54,967 nt of DNA from Betaproteobacteria bacterium (GTDB lineage Bacteria; Pseudomonadota; Gammaproteobacteria; Burkholderiales; Rhodocyclaceae): the NCBI GenBank assembly GCA_009777925.1, contig WRKX01000004.1:1-54967 (forward strand), written 5' to 3'. The position numbers were made by a program, and so were the translations under genes. Positions 19,626-29,147 of the stretch are shown in pieces; position 1 is the first letter of the stretch; each line of letters starts with the position of its first letter. Under the pieces are notes generated by a model. The model had not been told where the DNA came from and did no database searches. It saw nothing but the letters and a program-made list of their open reading frames with translations.

Positions 19626-20113
19626 CATGGCGGGCGGATGCCGCGCTTGCGCCGGAGCTTTTTTTGCTCGCTGAACGCGATCTTCCCTGGCTTTGCGAAC
19701 TGGAAAAGCGCGTAAACGCTTCTCCCTGGCAGGCGCGGCATTTTGCCGATTCACTGGAAGCGGGGCATGACGCCTGGGGAGCGCGGCGGGGCGGGGCGTG
19801 TCTGGGCTTTGTGCTGGCTTTGCATGAGCCGGACATAAGCCATCTGCTAAATATCGCGGTAGCGCCGGAAGCTCAACGGCAAGGGCTGGGCGCTTTTTTG
19901 CTGCGCCATGCCATGACACGCGCCGCCCGGACAGGCGCAGGCGAAATGTTTCTGGAGGCGCGTCCCTCAAACAGCAATGCCCTGTCGCTTTACCAAAGTT
20001 TCGGTTTTCAGCAGGTTGCCTTACGCACAGCTTATTATTCCGCCAATGCGGATAATGTGCGTGAAGACGCGCTGATCCTGCGGGCAACGCTCCCAATTCT
20101 GGAGGAGACATGA
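19622..20113 (+). CDS. rimI: Ribosomal protein S18-alanine N-acetyltransferase
   Basis: A GNAT-fold acetyltransferase of 163 residues. The acetyl-CoA loop reads NIAVAPEAQRQGLGAFLL (about 78-95), and the segment EARPSNSNALSLYQSFGF is typical of RimI. It is expected to acetylate the N-terminal alanine of ribosomal protein S18. It lies between tsaB and the uracil-DNA glycosylase gene with 4-base overlaps on both sides. Confidence 0.9.
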   Translation: MTWRADAALAPELFLLAERDLPWLCELEKRVNASPWQARHFADSLEAGHDAWGARRGGACLGFVLALHEPDISHLLNIAVAPEAQRQGLGAFLLRHAMTRAARTGAGEMFLEARPSNSNALSLYQSFGFQQVALRTAYYSANADNVREDALILRATLPILEET

Positions 20114-21012
20114 TGCGTGACCGGCGGCAAACGGTTTTTCTGAAAGAAATGGGCTATACCCTGTGGCGATTGCGGCAGGGAGGCGGTGAGGCGGAAAAGA
20201 GTAAGGATAGCGCATACGCGAAAAACGAAGAGGAGACCGCTCCTCGGCAGCGCGTTTATTCCGTAAGCGGGGCGCAAAAAGCGGCGCGGGAACAGGCATG
20301 GGAAAGCACGCAGAAGCCTATGCGAAACATGCCGGAAAGGAGCGCGGCCATTTCGCCGCCGCCCCCTGAAGCGCTCGCCATCCATGCGCCGGAAGCGCGG
20401 CAGGAATCGAATATCTCCCCTGATGACCGCGCAAAGGCCATTGCGCCTATGGATTGGGAGGATTTGACGGAAGCTATCCGGGAATGTCGCGCCTGTGAAT
20501 TGTGTCGGTATCGCAAGCAGGCAGTGCCGGGCGTGGGCGATCAGGCGGCGCAATGGCTGTTCATCGGCGAAGGCCCCGGCGCGGAAGAAGACGCGCGTGG
20601 CGAGCCGTTCGTCGGTCAGGCAGGCCGTCTGCTGGACGCGATGCTCTCCGCTATCGGCCTGAAACGGGGCGAAAATGTCTATATTGCCAATGCCGTCAAA
20701 TGTCGCCCTGAAGGCAATCGCACGCCACTGCCTCCTGAAATGGCGGTTTGCCGTCCTTTTTTATTGCGGCAGATTGCGCTGCTGCGCCCTGCCGTCATCG
20801 TCCTGTTGGGAAAAGCCGCTACGCATAGCGTATTGGGAGATGACGCCTCGCTGGCTTCCCTGCGGAAAAAAACGCATTGCTTTGACGATATTCCCGTTGT
20901 TGTCACCTATCACCCGGCTTATCTGCTCCGCAATTTGCCGGAAAAAGCCAAAGCCTGGGAAGACCTTTGCCTTGCGCGTCAGCTTTGGCGGGGGACGCAG
21001 ACAAAAAACTGA
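20110..21012 (+). CDS. Family-4 uracil-DNA glycosylase (iron-sulfur)
   Basis: Removes uracil from DNA to start base-excision repair. The core (about 115-300) has GEGPGAEEDARGEPFVG (153-169) and the HPAYLLRN motif. The cysteines fit a 4Fe-4S site: Cys129 and Cys132 (ACELC), Cys198 and Cys214. The N-terminal ~110 residues are a low-complexity, polar linker of the kind seen in betaproteobacterial members. The gene starts inside rimI (ATGA overlap), completing tsaB-rimI-udg. Confidence 0.92.
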   Translation: MMRDRRQTVFLKEMGYTLWRLRQGGGEAEKSKDSAYAKNEEETAPRQRVYSVSGAQKAAREQAWESTQKPMRNMPERSAAISPPPPEALAIHAPEARQESNISPDDRAKAIAPMDWEDLTEAIRECRACELCRYRKQAVPGVGDQAAQWLFIGEGPGAEEDARGEPFVGQAGRLLDAMLSAIGLKRGENVYIANAVKCRPEGNRTPLPPEMAVCRPFLLRQIALLRPAVIVLLGKAATHSVLGDDASLASLRKKTHCFDDIPVVVTYHPAYLLRNLPEKAKAWEDLCLARQLWRGTQTKN

Positions 21013-21032
21013 AAACCGCTGAAAAGTATTGG

Positions 21033-21160
21033 AATTGCCGTAATTCCTGGAACATCAGGGAGCGCTGGGCGCCAGCCCGGCCATTAACTGCGTAGCTGCG
21101 CTGGCGCGCGACGTTCCCGGTCAGGCTGGCTCGTCATCTGATGCAAATGCGATTGCCCTG
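21033..21160. repeat. 128-bp dispersed repeat, copy 2
   Basis: Same ends as the repeat at 18129-18256 (ATTGCCGTAATT at the left, AATGCGATTGCCCTG at the right) with a diverged centre. It occupies most of the spacer between the glycosylase gene and the rpsB promoter. Confidence 0.6.
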
Positions 21161-21175
21161 CTGAAATCGCGTCTT

Positions 21176-21209
21176 TTGCTTTTCAGAATTCAATCGGATC
21201 GGTTATAAT
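21176..21209 (+). promoter_or_regulatory. Likely rpsB promoter
   Basis: A consensus TATAAT lies at 21204-21209. The -35 is weaker: TTTCAG at 21181-21186 has a 17-bp spacing, whereas TTGCTT at 21176 would be too distant. About 130 bases of leader precede the rpsB start codon. Confidence 0.5.
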
Positions 21210-21215
21210 TACAGG

Positions 21216-21349
21216 TTCTGGTCAGGCTATTTGACCGGAATAGAGCGCGTCGCGCTCAAAATCCTCACATCCGCTGATTTAAGGGTGCCGTTGCAAACAT
21301 GCGCGGCTATTTGTGGCGGATGGCGGTTCAACCCTTATCTGGAGTTTTT
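21216..21349 (+). promoter_or_regulatory. rpsB 5' leader, possible S2 autoregulatory RNA
   Basis: About 130 bases between the promoter and the rpsB ATG, with short complementary segments (GAGCGCG/CGCGCTC at 21242-21260). In E. coli the rpsB-tsf mRNA leader is a target of S2 feedback. That this leader does the same is inferred from position only. Confidence 0.3.
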
Positions 21350-22114
21350 ATGTCTGTCAGTATGCTGCAAATGCTGGAGGCGGGTATCCATTTCGGACAC
21401 CAGACCCGCTTCTGGAACCCCCGGATGGCTCCGTTCATCTTCGGCTCCCGCAACAAGATTCACATCGTCAATCTGGAAAAAACCCTTGAGAAATACAACG
21501 AAGCGATGGAGTTCTTAAAAAGACTCTCCTCGCGGCGCGGCACGATTCTCTTCATTTCCACCAAGCGCCAGGCCCGCGAAATCATCGCCGAAGAAGCCCG
21601 GCGCGCGGGCGCGCCTTTCGTTGACCAGCGTTGGCTGGGCGGGATGCTCACCAACTTCAAGACGGTCAAACAATCCCTGAAGCGCCTGAAAGAGATGGAA
21701 GCCGCTGTTGAAGCGGGCGAGCCTGGCAAAATGTCCAAGAAAGAAGCTCTCGGTTTCACCCGCGAACTGGAAAAGCTGCAAAAATCCATGGGCGGCATCA
21801 AGGATATGACCACCCTGCCGGATGCGGTTTTTGTCATTGACGTTGGCTATCACAAGATTGCCGTGACTGAAGCGCGCAAGCTGGGCATTCCCGTGATTGG
21901 CGTGGTGGATACCAACCATTCCCCCATCGGCGTGGATTACGTGATTCCCGGCAACGACGATTCCTCGCGCGCCATTCGTCTTTATGCGCGTGGCGTGGCG
22001 GACGCGATTCTGGAAGGCCGCTCGCAGGCGGCGCATGAGATCGTGGAAAGCAGCGCCGGCGATGAGGAATTCATCGAGGAAGTCGAAGAAATTGAAAACA
22101 ACGCTGCTGAGTAA
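21350..22114 (+). CDS. rpsB: 30S ribosomal protein S2
   Basis: A small-subunit protein of 254 residues read from the ATG at 21350 ([20 protein letters not shown]), 5 bases after GGAG. Family features visible are [25 protein letters not shown] and [18 protein letters not shown]. An in-frame upstream ATG at 21299 would add 17 residues that do not fit S2. It heads the rpsB-tsf-pyrH-frr cluster. Confidence 0.97.
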   Translation: MSVSMLQMLEAGIHFGHQTRFWNPRMAPFIFGSRNKIHIVNLEKTLEKYNEAMEFLKRLSSRRGTILFISTKRQAREIIAEEARRAGAPFVDQRWLGGMLTNFKTVKQSLKRLKEMEAAVEAGEPGKMSKKEALGFTRELEKLQKSMGGIKDMTTLPDAVFVIDVGYHKIAVTEARKLGIPVIGVVDTNHSPIGVDYVIPGNDDSSRAIRLYARGVADAILEGRSQAAHEIVESSAGDEEFIEEVEEIENNAAE

Positions 22115-22135
22115 GCGGTTTGTCTTGATAATCTG

Positions 22136-22174
22136 GCGAAGCTTGGAGGCTGGGTCTTCCGGCTTCGCTTTTGT
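22136..22174 (+). terminator. Terminator-like hairpin between rpsB and tsf
   Basis: GCGAAGC (22136-22142) pairs with GCTTCGC (22162-22168), followed by TTTTG TTT. The loop is 19 bases, so it may act as a partial terminator or attenuator, reducing tsf relative to rpsB. A comparable element is known between these genes in E. coli. Confidence 0.5.
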
Positions 22175-22203
22175 TTAACCAGTGATTGATTTTGGAGTAC
22201 AAA

Positions 22204-23100
22204 ATGGCGGAAATTACCGCAAGCATGGTGAAAGATTTGCGCGAGAAAACGGACGCGCCGATGATGGAATGCAAGAAAGCCCTGACCGAGGCCGACGGCG
22301 ACATGGCAAAGGCCGAAGAAATCCTGCGGATCAAATTGGGTTACAAGGCGAGCAAGGCCGCCGGTCGCATTGCGGCGGAAGGCATTGTGGGCGTCCATAT
22401 AACAGCGGATGGCAAGGAAGGCGCAATTCTGGAAGTGAATTGCGAGACCGATTTTGTCGCCAAAAACGATGATTTCCTTGCCCTGGTGAAAAACAGCGTG
22501 GAGCTTACGGTAAGCAAATCTCCTCTGGATGTTGCCGCATTGGCCGCTTTGCCGCTGGGCGACGGCACGGTGGAATCCGTTCGCGCCGCGCTGGTCGGCA
22601 GGATCGGGGAAAACATGAACCTGCGCCGCTTTGCCCGTCTGGAAGCCAAAGGGCGGCTTTATCAATACGTGCATGGCGGGGCGAAGATCGGGGTGTTGCT
22701 TGATCTCGTCGGCGGCGATGAACAGCTTGGCAGGGATCTCGCCATGCACATCGCCGCTTCCAAACCCAGGGCGCTGAATGCTTCCGGCGTTGACGCCGCG
22801 CTGCTTGAATCCGAGCGCCGTATCGCCCGCGAGAAGGCGATAGAATCCGGCAAGCCTGAAAACATGCTGGACAAGATCGTGGAAGGCGCGGCGCAGAAGT
22901 TCCTGAAAGAAATTACCTTGCTGGGGCAGGTTTTCGTCAAGGCGGAAGACGGCAGGGAAACCGTCGGAGAGCTTTTAAAGAAGAAAAATGCTTCGGTAGT
23001 GGATTTCGTTCTTTATGTAGTCGGCGAAGGCATCGAGAAAAAAGAGACCGACTTTGCTGCCGAAGTTGCCGCGCAGGCCGCTGCCGCAAAGAAAGACTGA
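22204..23100 (+). CDS. tsf: Elongation factor Ts
   Basis: The guanine-nucleotide exchange factor for EF-Tu, 298 residues from the ATG at 22204, with GGAG 7 bases upstream. The N-terminal UBA-like domain has [12 protein letters not shown], followed by the [27 protein letters not shown] core and the dimerisation region. Length and motifs are typical of proteobacterial EF-Ts. Confidence 0.97.
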   Translation: MAEITASMVKDLREKTDAPMMECKKALTEADGDMAKAEEILRIKLGYKASKAAGRIAAEGIVGVHITADGKEGAILEVNCETDFVAKNDDFLALVKNSVELTVSKSPLDVAALAALPLGDGTVESVRAALVGRIGENMNLRRFARLEAKGRLYQYVHGGAKIGVLLDLVGGDEQLGRDLAMHIAASKPRALNASGVDAALLESERRIAREKAIESGKPENMLDKIVEGAAQKFLKEITLLGQVFVKAEDGRETVGELLKKKNASVVDFVLYVVGEGIEKKETDFAAEVAAQAAAAKKD

Positions 23101-23173
23101 GAACCATGCCTGATGTAGTGGTTCCCCTGCATAAAGCGACTGCCAATTGTATTAGGCGGCATTGCGCTTGTTG

Positions 23174-23197
23174 CCCTCTCCCATTTATGGGAGAGGG
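23174..23197. repeat. Perfect 10-bp palindrome with TTTA loop
   Basis: CCCTCTCCCA-TTTA-TGGGAGAGGG lies in the 176-bp spacer between tsf and pyrH. The same CTCCCATTTATGGGAG core recurs at 24698-24713. It has no T-run, so it is not a standard terminator. Confidence 0.7.
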
Positions 23198-23276
23198 AGC
23201 GGCGTTTATTGCGCTTACTCCCAACAGGTACGGGATTGGCCGTCGCTTGAACGAATTGCTATAAAAGGATACTGAA

Positions 23277-23993
23277 ATGAGCGCGCCCAAATACAAACGC
23301 ATCCTCCTGAAACTCTCCGGCGAAGCCCTTATGGGCAGCGACGCTTACGGCATCAACCCGGAAGTGGTAGGCAAAATCGTTAGCGAGATCAAGGCGGTTG
23401 TGGAACTGGGCGTGGAAATCGGCATTGTGATTGGCGGCGGCAATATTTTTCGCGGCATGGTGGGCGCTTCCGCCGGTATGGATCGCGCCGCTGCGGATTA
23501 CATGGGGATGCTGGCTACGGTCATGAACGCGATGGCGCTGTCCGATGCTTTGCGCCAGGTCGGAGTCGTCAGCCGCGTGCAATCGGCGCTCAACATTGAG
23601 CAGGTTGTGGAGCCTTATATCCGGGGCAAGGCTATTCGTTATCTGGAAATGGGGCGGGTGGTCATTTTTGGCGCGGGAACGGGCAACCCGTTTTTTACGA
23701 CGGACACCGCTGCCGCCTTGCGCGGCGCGGAAATAGGCGCGGAAATAGTCCTGAAGGCGACCAAGGTAGATGGCATTTATTCTTCAGACCCGAAAAAAGA
23801 CAAGAATGCCACTCGCTTTCAGGAAATCAGCTTTAACGAAGCCATCGCGCAAAATCTTGCGGTCATGGACGCGACGGCTTTTGCCCTGTGCCGTGACCAG
23901 AAACTTCCTATCAATGTGTTTTCCATCTTCAAGCCGGGGGCATTGAAGCGCATCGTCATGGGCGAGGCGGAAGGCACTATGGTGTATTGTTAA
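23277..23993 (+). CDS. pyrH: Uridylate kinase
   Basis: Phosphorylates UMP to UDP, the committed step to pyrimidine nucleotides. The 238-residue amino-acid-kinase fold shows [11 protein letters not shown] (about 10-20), [11 protein letters not shown] and [16 protein letters not shown]. It sits between tsf and frr, as in most betaproteobacteria. Confidence 0.97.
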   Translation: MSAPKYKRILLKLSGEALMGSDAYGINPEVVGKIVSEIKAVVELGVEIGIVIGGGNIFRGMVGASAGMDRAAADYMGMLATVMNAMALSDALRQVGVVSRVQSALNIEQVVEPYIRGKAIRYLEMGRVVIFGAGTGNPFFTTDTAAALRGAEIGAEIVLKATKVDGIYSSDPKKDKNATRFQEISFNEAIAQNLAVMDATAFALCRDQKLPINVFSIFKPGALKRIVMGEAEGTMVYC

Positions 23994-24006
23994 GCGAGGA
24001 CAAAAC

Positions 24007-24564
24007 GTGATTTCGGAAATAAAGAAAACCGCTGAAGCCAGGATGCAGAAGTCCATCGAGGCGCTGAAAACCGATCTTGCCAAGGTTCGCACCGGGCGCG
24101 CCCATACGGGCGTGCTGGATCATGTTCAGGTGGAATATTATGGCAGCATGGTTCCGCTCAATCAGGTTGCCAACATCACCCTGATTGACGCGCGTACCCT
24201 GGGCGTACAGGTGTGGGAAAAGCCGATGGCGATCAAGGTGGAAAAGGCTATCCGCGAATCCGACCTGGGATTGAATCCTTCCGCTCAGGGCGAGTTGATT
24301 CGCGTGCCCATGCCGCCGCTTTCCGAGGAGCGTCGTCGCGACCTTGCCAAAGTGGTGAAGAATGAAGGCGAAAACGCCAAGGTTGCGGTGCGTAACCTGC
24401 GCCGCGACGCCAATAACCACCTGAAGGACGGCAGCAAGAAAAAGGAAATTTCCGAGGACGAGGAACGACGCGCCGAGGAAGATATCCAGAAGCTCACCGA
24501 CCGTTACATTGCGGAGATTGACAAGCTGGTCGCGCAGAAAGAAAGCGAGTTGATGGCGGTTTGA
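24007..24564 (+). CDS. frr: Ribosome recycling factor
   Basis: Splits post-termination ribosomes together with EF-G. The 185-residue protein has [29 protein letters not shown] and the [19 protein letters not shown] segment. It begins with GTG at 24007, seven bases after GCGAGGA; no ATG fits the family start. It follows pyrH by 13 bases, so the two are almost certainly cotranscribed. Confidence 0.97.
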   Translation: MISEIKKTAEARMQKSIEALKTDLAKVRTGRAHTGVLDHVQVEYYGSMVPLNQVANITLIDARTLGVQVWEKPMAIKVEKAIRESDLGLNPSAQGELIRVPMPPLSEERRRDLAKVVKNEGENAKVAVRNLRRDANNHLKDGSKKKEISEDEERRAEEDIQKLTDRYIAEIDKLVAQKESELMAV

Positions 24565-24595
24565 GCTGACGGAATTTTATAATGTTTATGCGCGA

Positions 24596-24835
24596 ACCAG
24601 TCCCTCTCCCCCGCTCCCGCAAGCGGGAGCGGGGAGACAACCACACTCCGCTCCCGCTTGTGGCATCAAAGCAAGTGGGAAAGGGGAACCTTTCCCACTC
24701 CCATTTATGGGAGCGCGCAGGTTGGGGTGAGCTTGCGAACCCCAACACCCCCAACGACCGCCGCATGTTGGGGTTTGCGTTCCACTCACCCAAACCTGCG
24801 GGATACTGGATTACCGCCTTCGCGGGAATGACGAG
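24596..24835. repeat. Cluster of REP-like palindromes between frr and uppS
   Basis: The 339-bp spacer carries several back-to-back inverted repeats. CCCCGCTCCCGC pairs with GCGGGAGCGGGG (24608-24635). CTCCCATTTATGGGAG is at 24698-24713. GGTTGGGGTGAGC pairs with part of a later GCGTTCCACTCACCC (24720-24790). GGATTACCGCCTTCGCGGGAATGACG follows at about 24808-24833. No gene is seen. These units recur elsewhere in the window (38934, 54500). Confidence 0.65.
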
Positions 24836-24903
24836 CAGGCAGAGAGAGTGTGCAAAAATATGCGCGCTCAAACCAAACCAGCTCTAATTTCTGGAAAATA
24901 TAA

Positions 24904-25659
24904 ATGCCTCTTTTTAAAAGCGCGACCCGCGAGTTGCCGGAAATTCGGGCGATCCCCAGGCATATCGCCATCATCATGGACGGCAACGGACGCTGGGCGA
25001 AAAAGCGTTTTCTGCCCCGTATCGCCGGGCATTCAAAAGGTGTGGAAACCGTGCGCGACGCGGTTGCCGCCTCAATTGAACAGGGCGTTGAATATCTGAC
25101 CCTGTTTGCCTTCAGTTCGGAAAACTGGCGGCGTCCCGTTGAGGAAGTGAATCTCCTGATGCAGCTTTTCGTGAGCGCGTTGGAAAACGAGGTGGCAAAG
25201 CTCAAAAAAAATGGGGTGCGCTTGCGAGTGATCGGCGATTTGTCCCGCTTTGCCCCGAAATTGCAGGAGTTGATTCGGAACGCGGAAGCGGCGACCGCCG
25301 AAAATTCCCGCTTGCACCTTACCATTGCCGCCAATTACGGCGGGCGCTGGGACATCATGAATGCCATGAATCAATTGACAAGGGAAAAACCGGAAGCGGC
25401 GGGGCATTGGACGGAAACTGAACTTGAAGCATATCTCTCCACCGCGTTTGCGCCGGAACCCGATCTTTTTATCCGCACCGGCGGCGAAGAGAGAATAAGC
25501 AATTTTATGCTCTGGCAACTGGCCTATACCGAGTTTTATTTTACGGAAACGCTATGGCCTGAATTTGGCGGCGAAGCCCTGAAAGCGGCGATTCTTTCCT
25601 ACCAGCGGCGGGAACGCCGCTTTGGACGGACGAGCGAGCAACTGACGGAAAGCCGGTAA
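24904..25659 (+). CDS. uppS: Isoprenyl transferase (undecaprenyl diphosphate synthase)
   Basis: Makes the C55 lipid carrier for peptidoglycan and other envelope polymers by cis-condensation of isoprenyl units. Its 251 residues carry [13 protein letters not shown] (about 23-35) with the catalytic Asp, [11 protein letters not shown] and [15 protein letters not shown] near the C-terminus. It is followed 11 bases later by cdsA. Confidence 0.96.
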   Translation: MPLFKSATRELPEIRAIPRHIAIIMDGNGRWAKKRFLPRIAGHSKGVETVRDAVAASIEQGVEYLTLFAFSSENWRRPVEEVNLLMQLFVSALENEVAKLKKNGVRLRVIGDLSRFAPKLQELIRNAEAATAENSRLHLTIAANYGGRWDIMNAMNQLTREKPEAAGHWTETELEAYLSTAFAPEPDLFIRTGGEERISNFMLWQLAYTEFYFTETLWPEFGGEALKAAILSYQRRERRFGRTSEQLTESR

Positions 25660-25670
25660 AGGGAAGGCAC

Positions 25671-26546
25671 ATGCTGAAAACCCGCATTTTGACCGCTGCG
25701 GTCTTGCTGGCGATTTTTATTCCGTCTGCGTTATTTTTGCCTGATTTGGGTTGGACTATTCTGATTTCCGTAGTTGTTGGCGTTGCCGCCTGGGAGTGGG
25801 CGGGGTTGGCAGGGTTTGGCAGCAGGGGGCGTATTGCTTATGTAGTTCTCCTGTTTTATATCCTGTTTATTGTGTCGACCATATTATCCTCATTGGGTGT
25901 ATGGGAGGGGTGGGCGAGTTTGGATGTTTTTGTGTGGCTTTGGATGCTATCCCTGTTAGCTTGCCTGTTCTGGTTTGTGGTTGTACCTCTTTGGTTTCGC
26001 TTTCGCTGGCAACTCAAGGGTATGGTCGGGCTGGTCGTTGGCATTTTTGTGCTTATCCCTGCTTGGTTAGGAGTAGTTATTTCTCCTAACAAGGGAATGC
26101 TTCTTTTCATCATATCAATTGCCTGGGTAGCGGATATTGCCGCTTATATCACTGGTCGTTTGTTTGGCAAGCATAAACTTGCGCCCACCATCAGTCCCGG
26201 AAAAACCTGGGAAGGCGCGGTCGGCGCGTTTGTGGCAGTATTTTTTTACTTGTACATTTGGTTTCTTCTTGCTGGTGGTTATGGGGATGATATCCCAATG
26301 CTCCTCCGCATAATGTTTCTGGGTATAGCTTTTGTCCTGACGGCGGCCTGCATTCTGGGCGATCTGTTTGAATCGCTCCTGAAACGTCAGGCAGGCGTCA
26401 AGGACAGCAGCAACTTCCTGCCGGGGCATGGTGGCGTTCTTGACCGCATTGACAGCTTGCTTGCGCTTTTGGCTGTATTTCCTGTTGTGTGGAGACTGTA
26501 TCTGATACTGGTGATTTGGATACTTAACATGTCGATCTCAGGCTGA
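25671..26546 (+). CDS. cdsA: Phosphatidate cytidylyltransferase
   Basis: Makes CDP-diacylglycerol, the precursor of all phospholipids, at the inner membrane. The 291-residue, highly hydrophobic protein has about eight spans, PGKTWEGAVGA and the C-terminal signature GDLFESLLKRQAGVKDS...PGHGGVLDRIDS. The middle (25850-26300) is visibly richer in T and less dominated by GCG-type codons than its neighbours. Part of this reflects hydrophobic codons; recombination is possible but unproven. It lies between uppS and dxr. Confidence 0.95.
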   Translation: MLKTRILTAAVLLAIFIPSALFLPDLGWTILISVVVGVAAWEWAGLAGFGSRGRIAYVVLLFYILFIVSTILSSLGVWEGWASLDVFVWLWMLSLLACLFWFVVVPLWFRFRWQLKGMVGLVVGIFVLIPAWLGVVISPNKGMLLFIISIAWVADIAAYITGRLFGKHKLAPTISPGKTWEGAVGAFVAVFFYLYIWFLLAGGYGDDIPMLLRIMFLGIAFVLTAACILGDLFESLLKRQAGVKDSSNFLPGHGGVLDRIDSLLALLAVFPVVWRLYLILVIWILNMSISG

Positions 26547-26549
26547 CCC

Positions 26550-27719
26550 ATGCAGCAAATCACCATCCTCGGTGCGACCGGCTCTATCGGACAAAATACT
26601 CTGGCGGTATTGCGCCAGCATCCCGACCGTTATCGGGTCTTTGCCCTCACCGCGCATCGGCAAAAAGATAAATTGCGCGAACAATGCCGGGAATTCAAAC
26701 CCGACTATGCGGTGCTGAATGATGCGGTCAATGCCGCGATATTGCGCGATGAATTACGCGAGATTGGCATCAAGACCGAAGTTCTCTACGGCGCGGACGC
26801 GCTGTCAGAAGTAGCCGCCGCGTCTGAAACTGACATCGTAATGGCGGCGATCGTGGGCGGGGCAGGATTGTCCCCGACCTATGCCGCCGCCAAGGCAGGG
26901 AAAAAAATCCTGCTTGCCAATAAAGAAGTGCTCGTCATGGCGGGCGCGTTGTTCATCCAGACGGCGAAAGAGCACGGCGCAAAAATCCTGCCGGTGGATA
27001 GCGAGCACAACGCCATTTTTCAGTCGCTGCCGCTGGATTTTTCCGGCAACCTTGCCGCTGCCGGTGTGCGTAAACTGTGGCTTACCGCTTCCGGCGGGCC
27101 ATTTCTTGACCTGCCGCTGGCAGAACTGGCAAAGGTCACGCCAGAACAGGCGATAAAACACCCCAACTGGACAATGGGCAGGAAAATTTCGGTTGATTCG
27201 GCAAGCCTGATGAATAAAGGGCTGGAAGTTATCGAGGCGCATTGGCTGTTCAACGCGCCACCGGAACAAATCGGTGTGGTGGTGCATCCGCAAAGCATCG
27301 TGCATTCTCTGGTTGAATATCTGGATGGTTCCCTGCTCGCGCAACTGGGTGCACCCGACATGCGTATTCCGATAGCGCATGCGCTTGCCTGGCCGGAGCG
27401 GATTGAATCTGGCGCGGCGCGGCTGGATTTGTCCTCGCTTGCCCAGCTCAGTTTCACGCCCCCCGACCTTGCCCGCTTTCCCTGCCTTGGCCTTGCCTAT
27501 GCCGCGCTGCAAGCAGGCGGCACTGCCCCGGCAGTCCTGAATGCCGCCAATGAAATCGCAACCGCCGCGTTTCTGGAACATCGCCTTTCTTTTCCCGGTA
27601 TTGCCAATCTGGTTGCCAGGGTACTCGATTCTTTCCCTATAATGCCTGCCGATACGCTGGAAACTGTACTTCATGCGGACAGACAGGCGCGGGAAAAAGC
27701 CTTAAGCCTCTTTGTTTGA
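26550..27719 (+). CDS. dxr: 1-deoxy-D-xylulose 5-phosphate reductoisomerase
   Basis: Second enzyme of the MEP isoprenoid pathway, NADPH-dependent. Its 389 residues include [12 protein letters not shown] (NADPH loop, about 6-17), the metal-binding [12 protein letters not shown] and the active-site [16 protein letters not shown]. It starts 3 bases after cdsA and is followed by rseP, the usual proteobacterial order. Confidence 0.97.
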   Translation: MQQITILGATGSIGQNTLAVLRQHPDRYRVFALTAHRQKDKLREQCREFKPDYAVLNDAVNAAILRDELREIGIKTEVLYGADALSEVAAASETDIVMAAIVGGAGLSPTYAAAKAGKKILLANKEVLVMAGALFIQTAKEHGAKILPVDSEHNAIFQSLPLDFSGNLAAAGVRKLWLTASGGPFLDLPLAELAKVTPEQAIKHPNWTMGRKISVDSASLMNKGLEVIEAHWLFNAPPEQIGVVVHPQSIVHSLVEYLDGSLLAQLGAPDMRIPIAHALAWPERIESGAARLDLSSLAQLSFTPPDLARFPCLGLAYAALQAGGTAPAVLNAANEIATAAFLEHRLSFPGIANLVARVLDSFPIMPADTLETVLHADRQAREKALSLFV

Positions 27720-27735
27720 TAATCTGCCCAACCTT

Positions 27736-29130
27736 ATGCTTGATTTGCCCTTTTATCTCCTCGCTTTTATTGTCCTCCTCGGCGTGCTCGTAGTGGTGCA
27801 CGAGTTCGGCCATTTCATTGTCGCTCGTTACTGCGGCGTCAAGGTGCTGCGTTTTTCCATAGGATTCGGCAAGGTCTTGTGGCGGCGGCGTTTTGGCAGG
27901 GATCAAACGGAATTGACCCTTTGCGCTCTGCCTCTGGGCGGCTATGTGCGAATGCTGGACGAGCGGGAAGTGGAAGAAGGGGAGAGCATCCCCCCGGAAG
28001 AATTGCCCCGCGCCTATAATCGGCAAAGCGTCGGGCGCAGGAGCGCCATCGTGGCGGCGGGGCCGCTGATGAATCTCCTGCTGGCCTTTCTGGTCTATTG
28101 GTTTTTGTTCATGGCGGGAGGCGAAACATTGCGTCCGATTCTGGGCGAGGCTTTGCCGGATACGCCCGCTTTTGCGGCGGGCATCCAGAATGGCGATCAG
28201 GTGCTGTTTGTGGATGACGCGCCGGTCACGACGCTGGAAGATTTCCACTGGACGCTGCTGCGCCATGCCAGCCGCGCGGCGGGAAAAGGCATTGCCCTGA
28301 CCGTGGAAAATGAAGCGGGAGAGCGCGCCGTCCGCCATGTTTCCGTGAGCCGTCTGGCAGAATCCGCCTGGGAAGGCAATCCTTTCGAGATACTCGGTAT
28401 CCGTTTTTTCCAGGCGCGGGTTTTGCCGATAGCAGGCGAGGTTGAGGAGAATTCGCCTGCCGCGAACGCTGGTCTGCAAACGGGCGACATGATTCTTTCG
28501 GTGGGCGATCACCCTGTCCGCTATTTTGATGAATTTGTCGAACATGTGCGCGCTTCTCCCGGCAAACTCCTGCTGACAGAGGTAGAGCGAAGAGGCGAGA
28601 TACTCTTGTTTCAACTTGTGCCGGAAGACCGTAACGGCGTAGGTCGGGTCGGGCTGGGAGTTTCCAGGGCAGAGATGGAAAAGATAACGCCCGCGCGTTT
28701 TCGTGTTTTTGTGCGTTACGGCGTGCTGGAAGCCGCCGGAAAAGCGGCGCGGGAAACCTGGGATAAATCAGTCTTCAGCCTCGCCATGATGGGCAGGATC
28801 ATAATGGGCGAAGTTTCCTGGAAAAATCTCTCCGGCCCGGTTATGATTGCAGATTACGCGGGCAAGACAGCCAGCATGGGTCTGGATGCCTATCTCAAGT
28901 TCATGGCGCTGGTCAGCATCAGCCTGGGATTGCTCAATCTCATGCCTATCCCCGTTCTGGATGGCGGCCATTTGCTGTATCATGTGTTTGAAATCGTTAA
29001 AGGCAGTCCTCTCTCCGAACGCTTCATGCTGCGAGGACAACAGATTGGAATGACTTTGCTGTTTGCGCTGATGGGTTTTGCTTTTTTCAATGACATAACC
29101 CGGATTCTGCACGGCTTCACTGGAAATTAA
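27736..29130 (+). CDS. rseP: Site-2 protease RseP
   Basis: An inner-membrane zinc metalloprotease that cuts the anti-sigma factor RseA during the sigma-E envelope stress response. Read from the ATG at 27736 (464 residues), it has VVHEFGHF near the N-terminus (HExxH), two PDZ domains (about 115-290) and NLMPIPVLDGGHL with the third zinc ligand near the C-terminus. The frame is open to a TTG at 27712, but the ATG matches the family start. It sits directly before bamA. Confidence 0.95.
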   Translation: MLDLPFYLLAFIVLLGVLVVVHEFGHFIVARYCGVKVLRFSIGFGKVLWRRRFGRDQTELTLCALPLGGYVRMLDEREVEEGESIPPEELPRAYNRQSVGRRSAIVAAGPLMNLLLAFLVYWFLFMAGGETLRPILGEALPDTPAFAAGIQNGDQVLFVDDAPVTTLEDFHWTLLRHASRAAGKGIALTVENEAGERAVRHVSVSRLAESAWEGNPFEILGIRFFQARVLPIAGEVEENSPAANAGLQTGDMILSVGDHPVRYFDEFVEHVRASPGKLLLTEVERRGEILLFQLVPEDRNGVGRVGLGVSRAEMEKITPARFRVFVRYGVLEAAGKAARETWDKSVFSLAMMGRIIMGEVSWKNLSGPVMIADYAGKTASMGLDAYLKFMALVSISLGLLNLMPIPVLDGGHLLYHVFEIVKGSPLSERFMLRGQQIGMTLLFALMGFAFFNDITRILHGFTGN

Positions 29131-29147
29131 CCGACTCGATTCCCGGA

